A stretch of 64,000 nucleotides of DNA. It comes from Gammaproteobacteria bacterium. GTDB lineage: Bacteria > Pseudomonadota > Gammaproteobacteria > Burkholderiales > Burkholderiaceae_D. Location: the NCBI GenBank assembly GCA_903970185.1, contig CAJCIC010000042.1, positions 36,726 to 100,725 of the forward strand, read 5' to 3'. The position numbers and the translations under genes are program-made. The notes under the pieces are model-generated. The model was not told the origin of the DNA, ran no database searches, and worked only from the letters and a program-made list of their open reading frames with translations. How positions within the stretch are numbered: position 1 is the first letter of the stretch; every line of letters begins with the position of its first letter. Positions 35,465-47,061 of this stretch are shown here, in pieces.

Positions 35465-35489
35465 AAAAAAGTGCAGGTGGCGTGCACTT
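35465..35489 (-). terminator. Rho-independent terminator after the lone receiver gene
   Basis: On the minus strand AAGTGCA-(7-base loop)-TGCACTT is followed by a T-run (TTTTTTCTTC). It ends nine bases after the receiver gene's stop and separates it from the LOV protein gene, which must therefore have its own promoter in the following 120 bases. Confidence 0.75.
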
Positions 35490-35497
35490 CCATTCAT

Positions 35498-35914
35498 CTA
35501 CCCGAGGAGCCGTCTGATTTCTGCAATAAGTTGAGACTTGGGTTGCGCCTTTCGGACATAGGCGCTCGCCCCCGCCTTAATGCATGCGTCGGAATAGATT
35601 CCGGGTTCAAGATTGGAATGGATCACGACCTCGATGGTCGGTGAAATCGCCTTAATTCGGCGCGTTGCTTCAATCCCATTCATTCCACTTAGCGAGATGT
35701 CCATCACTACAACACTTGGGAACGCCCCGCCGAACTTGACAAACATCTCTTCGGCGCTGCTCACCGCTTCCACCGGAATTGCTGAAAACGCCTCGGAGAG
35801 CAAGAGATGCAGCAATCGGGCAGTTGCGGCATGGTCTTCCACAATTAATATGCCGCCACGCATCTGGACAGGTGGAGTCATAGTGCATTGGTAAGTGAGT
35901 TCTTCGAACAGCAT
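35498..35914 (-). CDS. Stand-alone receiver-domain protein (CheY-like)
   Basis: A single receiver domain without output. Conserved residues are present: the acidic pair in LIVEDH, the phosphoacceptor Asp in VVVMDISLSGMNG, Ser in IHSN and Lys in YVRKA. Counting from ATG 35914 it is 138 residues; ATG 35881 or 35863 (MRGGILIVEDH) give more typical N-termini, and none has a good ribosome site. It lies between the LOV protein and the NarL-type regulator. It could be a phosphate sink or an adaptor for either sensor. Confidence 0.85.
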   Translation of the reverse strand: MLFEELTYQCTMTPPVQMRGGILIVEDHAATARLLHLLLSEAFSAIPVEAVSSAEEMFVKFGGAFPSVVVMDISLSGMNGIEATRRIKAISPTIEVVIHSNLEPGIYSDACIKAGASAYVRKAQPKSQLIAEIRRLLG

Positions 35915-35984
35915 ATCGGACCGGTGACGGGCTAGAATGTCGCTACGGTGAATTCGTGTCTGTAGGGAAATCTTGATTCACTTG

Positions 35985-36626
35985 TCAGCTCAAGGAAATC
36001 AGTCCATTCTGGATCGCAAACCTCACAATGGCGGGGACGTCTCGAAGGTGAAGCTTTTGCATTAGGCGGGACCGATAGGTGTCCACCGTTTTTGGCGACA
36101 GACTGAGGACTTTTCCGACTTCGGCGCTTGAGTGTCCCTCTGCCACCAGCTGCAGCACTTCGCGCTCGCGCCGACTGAGCAATTCAATCGGACTGACCTC
36201 CGATCTCCTACCTATCTGCTCGGCTACAACTTCTGCAACGGCGGGACTTAGAAAGCGCCTGCCTGCATGTACTGCAACGACTGCTTGAATGATGTCTTGG
36301 CTCACCGATGCCTTGAGTACGTAGCCATGGACGCCCGCCTCCAGAGCCTGGAAAACGTGCTCCGGCGTCATGTGCATGGACAAAATCAGGATGTGAATTT
36401 TCGGTTCGCGCTCGCGCAATTGCCGAGCTGCTTCGATGCCGTTCATGTCGGGCATGCTTATATCCAAAATGACGACATCAGGTCGCAAATGCAACGCTTG
36501 CCGTACTGCGATGCGGCCGTTCTCTGCCGCACCGACCACTCTAATGTTGGCGCTGGATTCAAGGACCCGCGCCAGACCATCGCGCAAAATCGGATGATCG
36601 TCGGCAACAAAAACGCGAATCGCCAT
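35985..36626 (-). CDS. NarL/FixJ-family response regulator
   Basis: A 213-residue transcription factor starting at ATG 36626 (MAIRVFVADDHPIL), five bases after the kinase stop. The receiver domain has Asp9-Asp10, phosphoacceptor Asp55 (LDISMPDMNG), and Lys near 105 (YVLKA). The C-terminal LuxR-type helix-turn-helix reads LLSRREREVLQLVAEGHSSAEVGKVLSLSPKTVDTYRSRLMQKL. It is almost certainly the partner of the upstream kinase. Target genes unknown. Confidence 0.93.
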   Translation of the reverse strand: MAIRVFVADDHPILRDGLARVLESSANIRVVGAAENGRIAVRQALHLRPDVVILDISMPDMNGIEAARQLREREPKIHILILSMHMTPEHVFQALEAGVHGYVLKASVSQDIIQAVVAVHAGRRFLSPAVAEVVAEQIGRRSEVSPIELLSRREREVLQLVAEGHSSAEVGKVLSLSPKTVDTYRSRLMQKLHLRDVPAIVRFAIQNGLISLS

Positions 36627-36631
36627 GGCGC

Positions 36632-38185
36632 TCAATCCGCGGAGGACGCAAGGGCCGCACTGATCGCTTTCGGGGGAAGCGCGATCGTTACGACCGTCCC
36701 CTGGCCCGGGGTTGATCGCACGGACAGGCGAGCTCCGATTGCCTCTGCGCGCTCCCGCATGGTGGCCATGCCCAGACTACCCGTATCTTTGAGCCCGGCC
36801 GAATTGGCAAAGCCTTTACCATTATCCTGGATCGTCAACCTTAGCTCCCCGCGATTTTGTACGAGGATGATCGTCACAAGCGTGGCGTCAGCATGTTTAA
36901 CGACGTTCGTTATGGCTTCCTGGGCGACACGAAAGAGTTCGATGGAGACACCCGGTTCGAGTCGCGGTATCGGCTCTGTCCCCTCGATTTGCAGAGCTAT
37001 ATTCGTGAGGCCCAAGGTGCGCTGAATATAGTGACGCAGTGCCGCCAGCAAACCGAGTTCATCCAGCGCGGCGGGGCGTAAGTCCGTGAGGACCGTGCGT
37101 ACGTGGCGAATCGTGTCCTGCAGCAATGCGTCGAAGTCGCTGAACCACATCGCAATTTCTCCCTCGTCGGAACCAGGCAGACGACTGCGCAGCAATTCCA
37201 GGCCGAGCGACATCGCTGTGAGATTCGACCCGGTCTGATCGTGCAATTCGCGCCCCAGGCGACGTCGTTCTTCCTCTTCCGCCTGGAACAATCGCCGTGA
37301 CATTCCTTGGAGGCGCAACGCATGCCTACGCATTGCTTCTTCCGCTTGCTTCGCCTCTGTGACATCTCGGAAGTAGACTGCAATTCCGTCATCGTGGGGA
37401 TAGACGCGCGCTGAAAACCACTTCTGGTGTCGTTCGGAGTAGCGCTCAAACTCAATGGTCTTGATGGTCGTTCGGGCTTCACGGTAGGACTGCTCGGAGA
37501 CGGTTCCGAGCGCCTCTGGAAATTGCTCCCAGTACACCGTCCCAATCAAGTCTGCTCGGGATCGTTCGAGGTGTTTTTCCGCCGCTCGATTGAGGTAGGT
37601 GAAGCGCCATTGCGAGTCCAGCATGAATAGCGCGTCACTGATGATCTCCATCGATCTGGCGAGGCGATCTGTAAGCCGCCGGTTCTCCAGTTGGAAGCGC
37701 TTTACGTCGGTGACGTCCATCGCGACGCCGATGATGCGGTCGACCCGGCCACTCTTATCGTGAATGGGGGCACCGCGAGTGTTCACCCACCTTAGTGAAC
37801 CATCCGAGTGCAAGAGCCGGTATTCAGCAGCGAAATGCGTTCGCGTTTTCGCGAGGAGAAAAAGTTCCGACGCAGCGGCACGATCGTCTGGATGAACAAT
37901 CCTCGTCCAGCTTGAGGGGTCGGCGTATAGCTGCGATACCGGCTGCCCCCAAACGCGCTCATAGGCCGGACTAACGTACAGGAACCGAGAGCTTTCCGCG
38001 TCTACAAGATAGAACACATCCAGAACATTTCCTGGACCTTCGGTCAGCCGGGTAGTTAACCTATCCGTCTCACGGCGGCTCGGGCAGGTCGACTCAGCGC
38101 CGCTGTTCGCGCTCGCGTCCATGTGCCAAATCGTTCTTGAGCTCAGCGAGCCGTTGCGTTCCACTCCTTGCGAAGGAGTTCGCAT
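36632..38185 (-). CDS. Soluble PAS-PAS histidine kinase, NarX/HisKA_3 type
   Basis: A 517-residue kinase without membrane helices, so it senses an internal signal. PAS domain 1 (about 50-160: FYLVDAESSRFLYVSPAYERVWG, IVHPDDRAAA, GVAMDVTD) with a PAC motif, PAS domain 2 (about 180-280: DALFMLDSQWRFTYLNRAAE), then a HisKA_3 dimerisation domain with RRLGRELHDQTGSNLTAM (phosphoacceptor His) and an HATPase domain (EAITNVVKHADA, DNGKGF, GSLGMATMRERAEAIGA). The second PAS resembles the third PAS of the LOV protein (DWRFVYVNRKAEELL). ATG 38185 is used; ATG 38122 is possible. Confidence 0.92.
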   Translation of the reverse strand: MRTPSQGVERNGSLSSRTIWHMDASANSGAESTCPSRRETDRLTTRLTEGPGNVLDVFYLVDAESSRFLYVSPAYERVWGQPVSQLYADPSSWTRIVHPDDRAAASELFLLAKTRTHFAAEYRLLHSDGSLRWVNTRGAPIHDKSGRVDRIIGVAMDVTDVKRFQLENRRLTDRLARSMEIISDALFMLDSQWRFTYLNRAAEKHLERSRADLIGTVYWEQFPEALGTVSEQSYREARTTIKTIEFERYSERHQKWFSARVYPHDDGIAVYFRDVTEAKQAEEAMRRHALRLQGMSRRLFQAEEEERRRLGRELHDQTGSNLTAMSLGLELLRSRLPGSDEGEIAMWFSDFDALLQDTIRHVRTVLTDLRPAALDELGLLAALRHYIQRTLGLTNIALQIEGTEPIPRLEPGVSIELFRVAQEAITNVVKHADATLVTIILVQNRGELRLTIQDNGKGFANSAGLKDTGSLGMATMRERAEAIGARLSVRSTPGQGTVVTIALPPKAISAALASSAD

Positions 38186-38573
38186 TTGTACCGGAGCCCC
38201 GACGTTTTCGTTCGGAAGCGATGCTCAGAGCGTACATATTGGTAATTCAACTTATGCCCATTCTCATGAAGTTGTTACCTGCAAGAAATATTCCCCTCGA
38301 GTCCTTCGCGCGCTGGCGGATTCTCAGTGCCGGCTCACCCTTAGCCACAGCCACCAGCCAGAGACAAGGCCGGCATGTTGGTCAACCTTGACAATCTGGC
38401 CGAGCGCATCCCGGACGTGGTGCACGGTTTGGCTTGGGAAAAGCTGCCACCCGCCCGCCAGAAACAGCGTACTCAGCTTGACCTTCATGCATGGAACGCC
38501 TGTGGATGCGCAGCGATCAGCAAGTTTTGGATATATGGGCGAGCGCAAGATGCGCACAAATGCTTGATTTCGT
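38186..38573. other. 388-base gap upstream of the kinase operon
   Basis: No gene is supported. CAACTT-N15-AAGTTG (38248-38253/38269-38274) is an inverted repeat 63-89 bases upstream of the kinase start and could be an operator for the signalling genes. Otherwise only shadow frames. Confidence 0.4.
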
Positions 38574-38649
38574 TGGAGCGGGCTACCGGTCTCGAACCGG
38601 CGACCTTCAGTTTGGGAAACTGACGCTCTACCAACTGAGCTAAGCCCGC
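38574..38649 (-). tRNA. tRNA-Gly (anticodon CCC)
   Basis: A minus-strand 76-base cloverleaf: acceptor GCGGGCT/AGCCCGC, D-arm AGCTCAGTTGGTAGAGC, anticodon loop TTCCCAA in the stem TCAGT/ACTGA, T-loop GTTCGAGAC, discriminator T and encoded CCA. Reads GGG codons. Confidence 0.97.
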
Positions 38650-38743
38650 ACGCGCCTGCTGTTACGACCCGCGATGCATCGCATCCAAGACGCTGTGGCA
38701 CATTCTATCTCGCCCGGCATGCGAAATCTCTTGTGTCATCGTT

Positions 38744-40267
38744 TCAGGTTCCGCCCGCAACGGGTAGTTCGGCAAGCGCGTGGTAGACCGGAGCGAGGAT
38801 CGAGGGAACGAGATCGAAGATCGGATGCATGCGCCGATAGCACGCGCTGGCGTGGGCATCAGGCTCGCACAGCCCGGCCTCACCCTCCTTGGCAGCATAT
38901 TCGTCAAGAGAATCAACCGCGCCCAAGGCGTAAAACGCAAGCCTCGCTGCGCCAAGCGCCGAGCTCTCCTGGCTCTGCGGAAATTCGATCGGTCGGCCAA
39001 AAACGTCTGCAAGCATCTGGCGCCAGATCCTTGAGCGTGCAAAGCCACCGACGGCGAGGATGCGGCTGACTTCCGTATGCGTGGCCTCGATGGCACTTAA
39101 AACGAGAAACAGGTTCATCAGCACACCTTCCATGACTGCCCGGATCATGTGCTCCTTGCGGTGCGACAGCGTCAGGCCAATAAACGATGCGCGCGCATCC
39201 GGATTCCACAAAGGTGCCCTCTCGCCAGACAGGTAGGGATGAAACATCAGTCCTTCAGAGCCCGGGGAAATCGAGTCGGCGAGCGCGCCAAGCGCAGCGT
39301 AGGCATCCTCGCCGTGCGCCTCGGCGCTGGATTTTTCCGTACGGGCCAGTTCATCCCTGGCCCAGCGCAGCGCGACCCCGCCGCCGTTGACCGCACCGCC
39401 ACAGACAAATCGGTCGGCAGTCAGGACGTAACAGAAGGTGCGCATGTCAGGATCCGTCTTCGGCTCGGCAAACACCGTTCGCAAAGCGGCACTGGTACCA
39501 ATCGTGAGCGCTGCAACGCCATGGGCGATCGCGCCTGCGCCGAGATTTGACAGCGGCCCGTCGCCCGCGCCGATGACAACCGGGGTCGCGTGAGCCAGCC
39601 CGATGCGCGCGCAGGATTCCCGGTTCATGCAAATCGAATCGGTGGTCTTGCGAAGCTCTGGCAGCCATGCCGAATCGATTCCGGCAAATGCCAGCGCGCC
39701 CTCGTCCCATCCTGCCCGGGCAAGTTGATAGAGTCCGGTGGCCGAGGCGATCGATTGATCCGAGACCAGTTGCCCGGTCAGGCGCAGCAGCAGATATTCT
39801 TTGATGCCAACGGCATGACGCGCCTTTCTGAAAAGATCTGGCTCGCACGCTCGCAAGAAGGCAAGCTTTGCAGGCCATGCCATCGGATGGATCGGCGTGC
39901 CCGTGCGCCTGTACATGGCGAGGCCCTCGGCGGAGCGGCGCAGCTTGAATGCGACTTCGGCTGCGCGCCGGTCGGCCCAGGTGATCGAGGGCGTGAGCGG
40001 GCGCAAGGCTTCGTCAAGCAGAATCAGGCTGTGCATCGCAGCGCTTAGCGAGACAGCGGCAACTTCTCCGTGCGCAAGCGTCTGACAAAGGCGTGCTGCG
40101 ACCCGGAATGCCGCAGCCACGATAGCCTCAGGATCCTGTTCGGCGCGGCCATCGCTCGTGCTCAGAAGCGCATACGCGTCACTGGTTTCGGCAAGGATGC
40201 GGCCATCGCTTGCGACTAACATGCCCTTGGTCGCTGTCGTACCCAGATCGATTGCGCAGACGATCAA
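38744..40267 (-). CDS. gntK: FGGY-family sugar kinase, probably gluconokinase
   Basis: Phosphorylates a sugar or sugar acid; sequence best fits the Bacillus-type gluconokinase group: IVCAIDLGTTATKG at the N-terminus, AEQDPEAIV, SLSAAMHSLI, LTPSITWADRRA, YRRTGTPIHPMAWPAKL, IKEYLLLRLTGQ, ASATGLYQL, GAGDGPLSNLGAGA and the C-terminal GGFARSRIWRQMLADVFG. The frame stays open to 40633 but those codons overlap the divergent gene. TTG 40267 has GGAG seven bases upstream and begins directly at the kinase fold, giving 507 residues. No pathway gene is adjacent, so substrate is inferred. Confidence 0.85.
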   Translation of the reverse strand: MIVCAIDLGTTATKGMLVASDGRILAETSDAYALLSTSDGRAEQDPEAIVAAAFRVAARLCQTLAHGEVAAVSLSAAMHSLILLDEALRPLTPSITWADRRAAEVAFKLRRSAEGLAMYRRTGTPIHPMAWPAKLAFLRACEPDLFRKARHAVGIKEYLLLRLTGQLVSDQSIASATGLYQLARAGWDEGALAFAGIDSAWLPELRKTTDSICMNRESCARIGLAHATPVVIGAGDGPLSNLGAGAIAHGVAALTIGTSAALRTVFAEPKTDPDMRTFCYVLTADRFVCGGAVNGGGVALRWARDELARTEKSSAEAHGEDAYAALGALADSISPGSEGLMFHPYLSGERAPLWNPDARASFIGLTLSHRKEHMIRAVMEGVLMNLFLVLSAIEATHTEVSRILAVGGFARSRIWRQMLADVFGRPIEFPQSQESSALGAARLAFYALGAVDSLDEYAAKEGEAGLCEPDAHASACYRRMHPIFDLVPSILAPVYHALAELPVAGGT

Positions 40268-40427
40268 TATCACGCTCCATTTGAGCTCGACGGGCACCCC
40301 GCCCAGCGCCGGGCGTTGGCCGAGTTTGCGCGGCATTGGGGTGGACAGGTCGAAAAACCGCCAAACTGCCGGTATCATGTCGCAACTGGCTGAACCACGC
40401 CATTTTCCGACGCAGGAGAGACGCTTC

Positions 40428-40739
40428 GTGAGTTTGCTGTCCGATTTCATCGCACGCAAGAAAATCGACCAGATGGGAGTGGACCTGGCTAACCAGTTCA
40501 TGAAACGCTTTCCCGCGGCCCGCTCGGGCGACCGCAAGCGGCTTGCCACCGAAAGCGAAATTACGCTTGGGCACGCCCGCGGACTGGTGCGCTCGGAAAA
40601 CCTCGGCACGGTCGGCCGCTCGCGCCTTGCCAACAGTTTCCAGTGGACGCTGATCGAAGCTGGCTACGACAAGGCCTTGGCATTGTCTTTGGGTCGCGAT
40701 CTTGCTATCCGATTGAGTGAACGGCGAATCGATCCGTAA
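40428..40739 (+). CDS. Small helical protein of unknown function
   Basis: 103 residues from GTG 40428, preceded by AGGAGAG at seven bases. The product (MSLLSDFIARKKIDQMGVDL...) is basic in the middle (RSGDRKRLATESEITLGHARGLVRS) and predicted mostly helical. No membrane segment, cysteine or recognised motif. It diverges from the FGGY kinase, and its first codons would overlap the kinase's upstream frame extension, supporting the later kinase start. Confidence 0.6.
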   Translation: MSLLSDFIARKKIDQMGVDLANQFMKRFPAARSGDRKRLATESEITLGHARGLVRSENLGTVGRSRLANSFQWTLIEAGYDKALALSLGRDLAIRLSERRIDP

Positions 40740-40840
40740 TTGCCGACGCACAAGCGCGTCACCCCCTTTGCGGCGATGGTGCCGTCATCAATCGGCCGCC
40801 CGCCTGCCGAAGCCGCCAACTGTTACGGGTTTTGACCGAA

Positions 40841-41650
40841 ATGCAGCCTGACTGGTCACTAAGTGACATTCCGTATGACCGTATCGACGTCGATGCGGTG
40901 CGCCCGCGCGAAGTCCTGTTCTACCTGGTCACGAGTGCCTCCTTTGTGGAAATCGCCTCGGACCTCTACACCCGCAATCTGGCCGAGTTTTATGCGGGTG
41001 ACGCCGAAGTCTGCGATTGGCTGACATCGGTTTGGGAGCGCGAAGAAGTGCAGCATGGCCACGCGCTTCGCGCCTATATCAACACGGTCTGGCCAGACTT
41101 CGACTGGCAACGGGCCTTTGACGCGTTCATCGTTGAATACACACCCCTTTGTGATCTCGGCCATTTCGAGCCGACGCGAGGACTTGAAATGGCGGCGCGC
41201 TGCGTCATCGAAATGGGCACGGCCGGACTGTATCGCTCGCTTGCCACCGTCGCCAAGGAGCCCGTGCTCGCCGGCCTTTGCGAGCGCATCAAGACCGATG
41301 AAGTCGGCCACTTCAAGTACTTCCTGCGCTTTTTCCAGGAATACAACCGCAGCGAGAAGCAAAACCGCTGGAAGGTTCTGAAGGCCCTCACGCATCGGCT
41401 CTTCGAGACGCGCGGCGATGACGCCGAATGCGCGCTCTGGCATGCATTTCACGAACGAGATCCCAACGGCAGGCGCGACTCAGCCGAATTCAGGCAGATT
41501 TTCTCAAGCGCAACGCGCGCCATCCGCCGGGAATTTCCAAGCATGATGGCGATCAAAATGCTCACCCGGCCCCTGGCTTTGCCGCCGGTTGTCGCCAAGA
41601 GCATCGAATGGCCGCTGGCCATGCTTGCGCAGCGCGTGATCCTTCGCTAA
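40841..41650 (+). CDS. Ferritin-like-fold protein, putative di-iron
   Basis: 269 residues from ATG 40841. The spacing of acidic and His residues across helices (FVEIASDLYTRNLAEFY; WEREEVQHGHALRAYI; CVIEMGTAGLYRSLA; IKTDEVGHFKYFLRFF) fits the two Glu-x-x-His pairs of a ferritin-like di-iron bundle, as in acyl-ACP desaturase and related oxidases. The C-terminal 90 residues are basic and amphipathic, ending in a hydrophobic segment, so membrane association is possible. Reaction unknown. It lies just upstream of thiS. Confidence 0.65.
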   Translation: MQPDWSLSDIPYDRIDVDAVRPREVLFYLVTSASFVEIASDLYTRNLAEFYAGDAEVCDWLTSVWEREEVQHGHALRAYINTVWPDFDWQRAFDAFIVEYTPLCDLGHFEPTRGLEMAARCVIEMGTAGLYRSLATVAKEPVLAGLCERIKTDEVGHFKYFLRFFQEYNRSEKQNRWKVLKALTHRLFETRGDDAECALWHAFHERDPNGRRDSAEFRQIFSSATRAIRREFPSMMAIKMLTRPLALPPVVAKSIEWPLAMLAQRVILR

Positions 41651-41684
41651 GCCTGCCTTGCCGGCGTAAAATGGTGGCTAGGAC

Positions 41685-41894
41685 ATGGAACCCCTTATTT
41701 CAATTGAACTCAATGGCCAGAAAGTGGAACTGGCAGCCCATACGGTTGCCGATGTCGTCCTGGCCAATGGCTGGCTCGGCAAGCGCATCGCAATTGAGCG
41801 CAACGGCACCATCGTTCCCAAAAGCAGCTATGCACATACCGAAATTCGTAGCGGCGATACGCTTGAAGTGGTCGTTGCAGTCGGAGGCGGTTGA
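41685..41894 (+). CDS. thiS: Thiamine sulfur carrier ThiS
   Basis: A 69-residue ubiquitin-like protein ending in Gly-Gly(-Gly) (VVVAVGGG), the tail that is adenylated and thiocarboxylated to deliver sulfur for the thiazole ring of thiamine. Starts MEPLISIELNGQKVEL. Followed 57 bases later by thiG. Confidence 0.93.
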   Translation: MEPLISIELNGQKVELAAHTVADVVLANGWLGKRIAIERNGTIVPKSSYAHTEIRSGDTLEVVVAVGGG

Positions 41895-41951
41895 GTTCAC
41901 CCCTCCCCGGGAATTAGTTGACCTGACTCTCGGGGTCTCGTTGGCACCTTG

Positions 41952-42779
41952 ATGAATTCACCAGAACAGACCGTAGTCGATGGGTGGCAGGCGGGCACGC
42001 GGCGGTTCACCTCGCGCCTGCTCGTTGGCACCGGCAAATATCGCGACTTCGAAGAGACCGGCAAAGCCATCGCCGCCAGTGGCGCAGAGATCGTCACCGT
42101 GGCCATTCGCCGCACCAATATCGGCCAGGACAAGAATGCGCCGAATCTGCTCGACGTCGTGTCACCTTCGCACTACACCATCCTGCCCAATACGGCCGGG
42201 TGCTATACGGCCGAAGACGCGGTCAGAACCTTGCGGCTTGCCCGCGAGCTGCTCGATGGCCATACGCTTGTCAAGCTCGAGGTGCTAGGCGAAGACGCGA
42301 CGCTATACCCCAACATGCCAGAGACGCTCAAGGCAGCGGAGATTCTGGTCCACGAGGGATTTGAGGTCATGGTCTACTGCAGCGACGACCCGCTGCAGGC
42401 GAAGCGTCTTGAGGACATCGGTTGCGTTGCCATCATGCCGCTGGCGTCGCTGATCGGCTCGGGAATGGGCATTCTCAATCCGTGGAATCTGGAGCTGATT
42501 CTTGACCAGATCAAGGTCCCTGTGATCGTCGATGCCGGCGTTGGCACGGCCTCTGATGCCGCCATCGCCATGGAGATGGGCTGCGCGGCCGTGCTCACCA
42601 ATACCGCCATCGCCAAGGCCAGGGACCCGGTCCTGATGGCCAGCGCGATGCGACACGCCGTTGTGGCCGGACGCGCGGCGTTTCGCGCCGGGCGGATGGA
42701 AAAGCGCGCCTATAAAGCGTCGGCTTCCTCGCCCACGGGCGGGCTCGTGCCCTCGGTTGCCACGCGCAAGTCGGCGTGA
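41952..42779 (+). CDS. thiG: Thiazole synthase ThiG
   Basis: ThiG condenses deoxyxylulose 5-phosphate, dehydroglycine and ThiS thiocarboxylate into the thiazole moiety of thiamine. The TIM-barrel protein (275 residues) shows [18 protein letters not shown], the Schiff-base lysine segment [26 protein letters not shown] and [24 protein letters not shown] 41952 is used rather than the adjoining TTG. It overlaps trmB by four bases (GTGA). Confidence 0.95.
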   Translation: MNSPEQTVVDGWQAGTRRFTSRLLVGTGKYRDFEETGKAIAASGAEIVTVAIRRTNIGQDKNAPNLLDVVSPSHYTILPNTAGCYTAEDAVRTLRLARELLDGHTLVKLEVLGEDATLYPNMPETLKAAEILVHEGFEVMVYCSDDPLQAKRLEDIGCVAIMPLASLIGSGMGILNPWNLELILDQIKVPVIVDAGVGTASDAAIAMEMGCAAVLTNTAIAKARDPVLMASAMRHAVVAGRAAFRAGRMEKRAYKASASSPTGGLVPSVATRKSA

Positions 42780-43504
42780 GCGGCAGGACAGACGATCCAG
42801 AAAGCGCCAACACTCGCGCGCACCGTCCTATCCGCAGCTTCGTCACGCGGGCGGGTCGGATCTCGACAGCGCAACAAAGGGCGCTTGACGAGCTTCTGCC
42901 CGTGTTTGGCGTGCCCTACCAGCGCCAGCCGGTCGATTTCGCCAAGCTTTTTGGCCGAGAATCCCGGGTCATCCTCGAGATCGGCTTTGGCATGGGAGAG
43001 ACCACCGCCCGGCTTGCTGCCTCATGCCCGGATGCCGACTTCATCGGCGTTGAAGTGCACACGCCCGGCGTTGGCGCCCTCTTGAAGTCGATCGGCGAGG
43101 AAAAGCTTTCCAACCTGCGCATCGTCAAACACGACGCAGTCGAGGTTCTTCAGGACATGATCCCCGACGGCAGCCTCTATGGCGTGCACATCTTTTTTCC
43201 CGATCCCTGGCACAAGGCCCGCCACCACAAGCGCCGGCTGATCCAGCCACCGCTTGTGGCCCTGATCGTCAAGAAACTCGCGAACGGCGGTTATCTGCAT
43301 TGCGCCACCGACTGGGAGAATTACGCCGATCAGATCAAGGATGTGCTGGGCAGGACGTCGTCCTTGGTGATGGCCCCGGCCTCACGCCAGAACCCGCTTC
43401 TTGCACGACCCGCGACCAAATTCGAGGCGCGCGGCGTGCGCCTGGGTCACGGCGTTTGGGATGTGATTGCGATCAAGCGCTCAGACGGGAAGGCGCATGC
43501 CTAG
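42776..43504 (+). CDS. trmB: tRNA (guanine-N7)-methyltransferase TrmB
   Basis: TrmB makes 7-methylguanosine at position 46 of tRNAs. The 242-residue protein has the SAM-binding [16 protein letters not shown], the acidic [16 protein letters not shown], and the family hallmark [20 protein letters not shown]. Start GTG 42776 overlaps the thiG stop. Convergent with cfa, whose stop is only two bases away. Confidence 0.94.
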   Translation: MSGRTDDPESANTRAHRPIRSFVTRAGRISTAQQRALDELLPVFGVPYQRQPVDFAKLFGRESRVILEIGFGMGETTARLAASCPDADFIGVEVHTPGVGALLKSIGEEKLSNLRIVKHDAVEVLQDMIPDGSLYGVHIFFPDPWHKARHHKRRLIQPPLVALIVKKLANGGYLHCATDWENYADQIKDVLGRTSSLVMAPASRQNPLLARPATKFEARGVRLGHGVWDVIAIKRSDGKAHA

Positions 43505-43506
43505 CG

Positions 43507-44718
43507 CTAGGCGCGATACATCCAATCGCGCGTCATCGGAAACGGATTCATCTGCGGGCCGCCAAGCTTGCAACACAGCATCTGGTTAATGTTCATCCAG
43601 TTATGTGCAAATCCGTACGCACAGCCGGCAAGATAGACGCGCCAGATGCGATAACGCTTGTCGCCGGCACTTTCGCGAGCCGCCTCGGCGTGCGCCTCGA
43701 GGCGGTGCGCCCAATGATTCAGGGTCAGCGCATAGTGGCGCCTGAGCGACTCGACATCGACGACTTCGAAGCCCGCCTCGGCGATGGCGCGCATGGCAAA
43801 CGTGACGTGCGGCAGCTCGCCGTCGGGAAAGACGTAACGGTCGATGAAATCGCCACCTCCGCGCCCCACAACCCGCCGCGTCGGATCGGTCGCCGTGATG
43901 CCATGCATCAGCATGGCACCGCCGTCGACCAGAAGGGCGTGCATTTTCTCGAAGTAGCTCGGCAGGTTCTTGTGGCCAACGTGCTCGAACATGCCAACGC
44001 TTACGATCTTGTCAAAGCTTTCGCCGACCGACAGGTCGCGATAGTCCTCCAGCCGGATTTCGCAGCTGTTGGAAAGGCCCAGCGCCGCGATGCGCTCGCG
44101 AGAATAGTCCAACTGGTTCTGCGACAAGGTGATGCCAACCACCTTCGCGCCGCGCTCGGCCGCGCGAATCGCAAGGGCGCCCCATCCCGAGCCGACATCA
44201 AGGACGCGATCACCTGGCTTTAGCATGAGCTTGGTCAGGATGTGATCGAGTTTTTGCTGCTGGGCCACCTCGAGCGAATCACAAGGGTCCTTGAAATAGC
44301 CGCACGAATAGACCATGGCACGGTCAAGGAACAACTGGTAGAACTGGTTCGAGACGTCGTAGTGGTACTCGATCGATTCGCGATCGCGCTTCTTGCTGTG
44401 GGACAAGAGCCGCGCCATCAGGCCCATGCCAGGCTCTGTGAAATTGTCGCCACCGGTAGACTGGGCAAGGCCCACGGCGACGCTGATCAAGTCATCAATT
44501 TCGCCATCGATGTCGATATGACCCTCGACATAGGCGGTGCCCAGATTGGCAAGCGTTGGCGTGAAGAGCAGACGCGCCCCGGTCAAATCCTTGATGTGGA
44601 TGACAACCCTGACATCGCTGCCAAGCTCGATGCGCTGCCCCGAAGGAAGCACCACGGCAAGCGGCAGCTTGCGCTCCGCGTGCGACAGAATCCACTTCTC
44701 GAGCTGCGACTCAAGCAT
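43507..44718 (-). CDS. cfa: Cyclopropane-fatty-acyl-phospholipid synthase
   Basis: Cfa transfers a methylene from S-adenosylmethionine to unsaturated acyl chains of membrane lipids, stabilising membranes under stress. The 403-residue protein has the N-terminal lipid-binding domain, the SAM motif VLDVGSGWGALAIRAAERGA and the conserved GITLSQNQLDYSRER, GMFEHVGHKNLPSYF and YVFPDGELP. Cys in YSCGYFKD and the C-terminal region are typical. ATG 44718 follows a purine-rich GGGGGGAAA. Confidence 0.93.
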   Translation of the reverse strand: MLESQLEKWILSHAERKLPLAVVLPSGQRIELGSDVRVVIHIKDLTGARLLFTPTLANLGTAYVEGHIDIDGEIDDLISVAVGLAQSTGGDNFTEPGMGLMARLLSHSKKRDRESIEYHYDVSNQFYQLFLDRAMVYSCGYFKDPCDSLEVAQQQKLDHILTKLMLKPGDRVLDVGSGWGALAIRAAERGAKVVGITLSQNQLDYSRERIAALGLSNSCEIRLEDYRDLSVGESFDKIVSVGMFEHVGHKNLPSYFEKMHALLVDGGAMLMHGITATDPTRRVVGRGGGDFIDRYVFPDGELPHVTFAMRAIAEAGFEVVDVESLRRHYALTLNHWAHRLEAHAEAARESAGDKRYRIWRVYLAGCAYGFAHNWMNINQMLCCKLGGPQMNPFPMTRDWMYRA

Positions 44719-44801
44719 GATTTCCCCCCAAATTTATCCAGGCGCCACCCTTCGCGCCACGATGATTGAGATTGCCATCCGCAGGAAATGTTCCAACGAC
44801 T

Positions 44802-46850
<2,049 letters not shown>

Positions 46851-47061
46851 CTAAGCGTACTCCTTTTGGCGCAACCCCGGGAGGACGTCCACCTTGAATT
46901 TCTCGAATCGATTGCGCATGCGGGTGCAGGAAGCGACAACCCCGTTTGGTAGAATTTCGCCCTGCCGATCGTGCGTTTCATCGGCGAAAAATGCAGTTCG
47001 TCGCACGCCAATTGCCTCAGAATCCAAGGCAAGCCAGAGTCTCCCCCGAAAGAAGCCGCCC

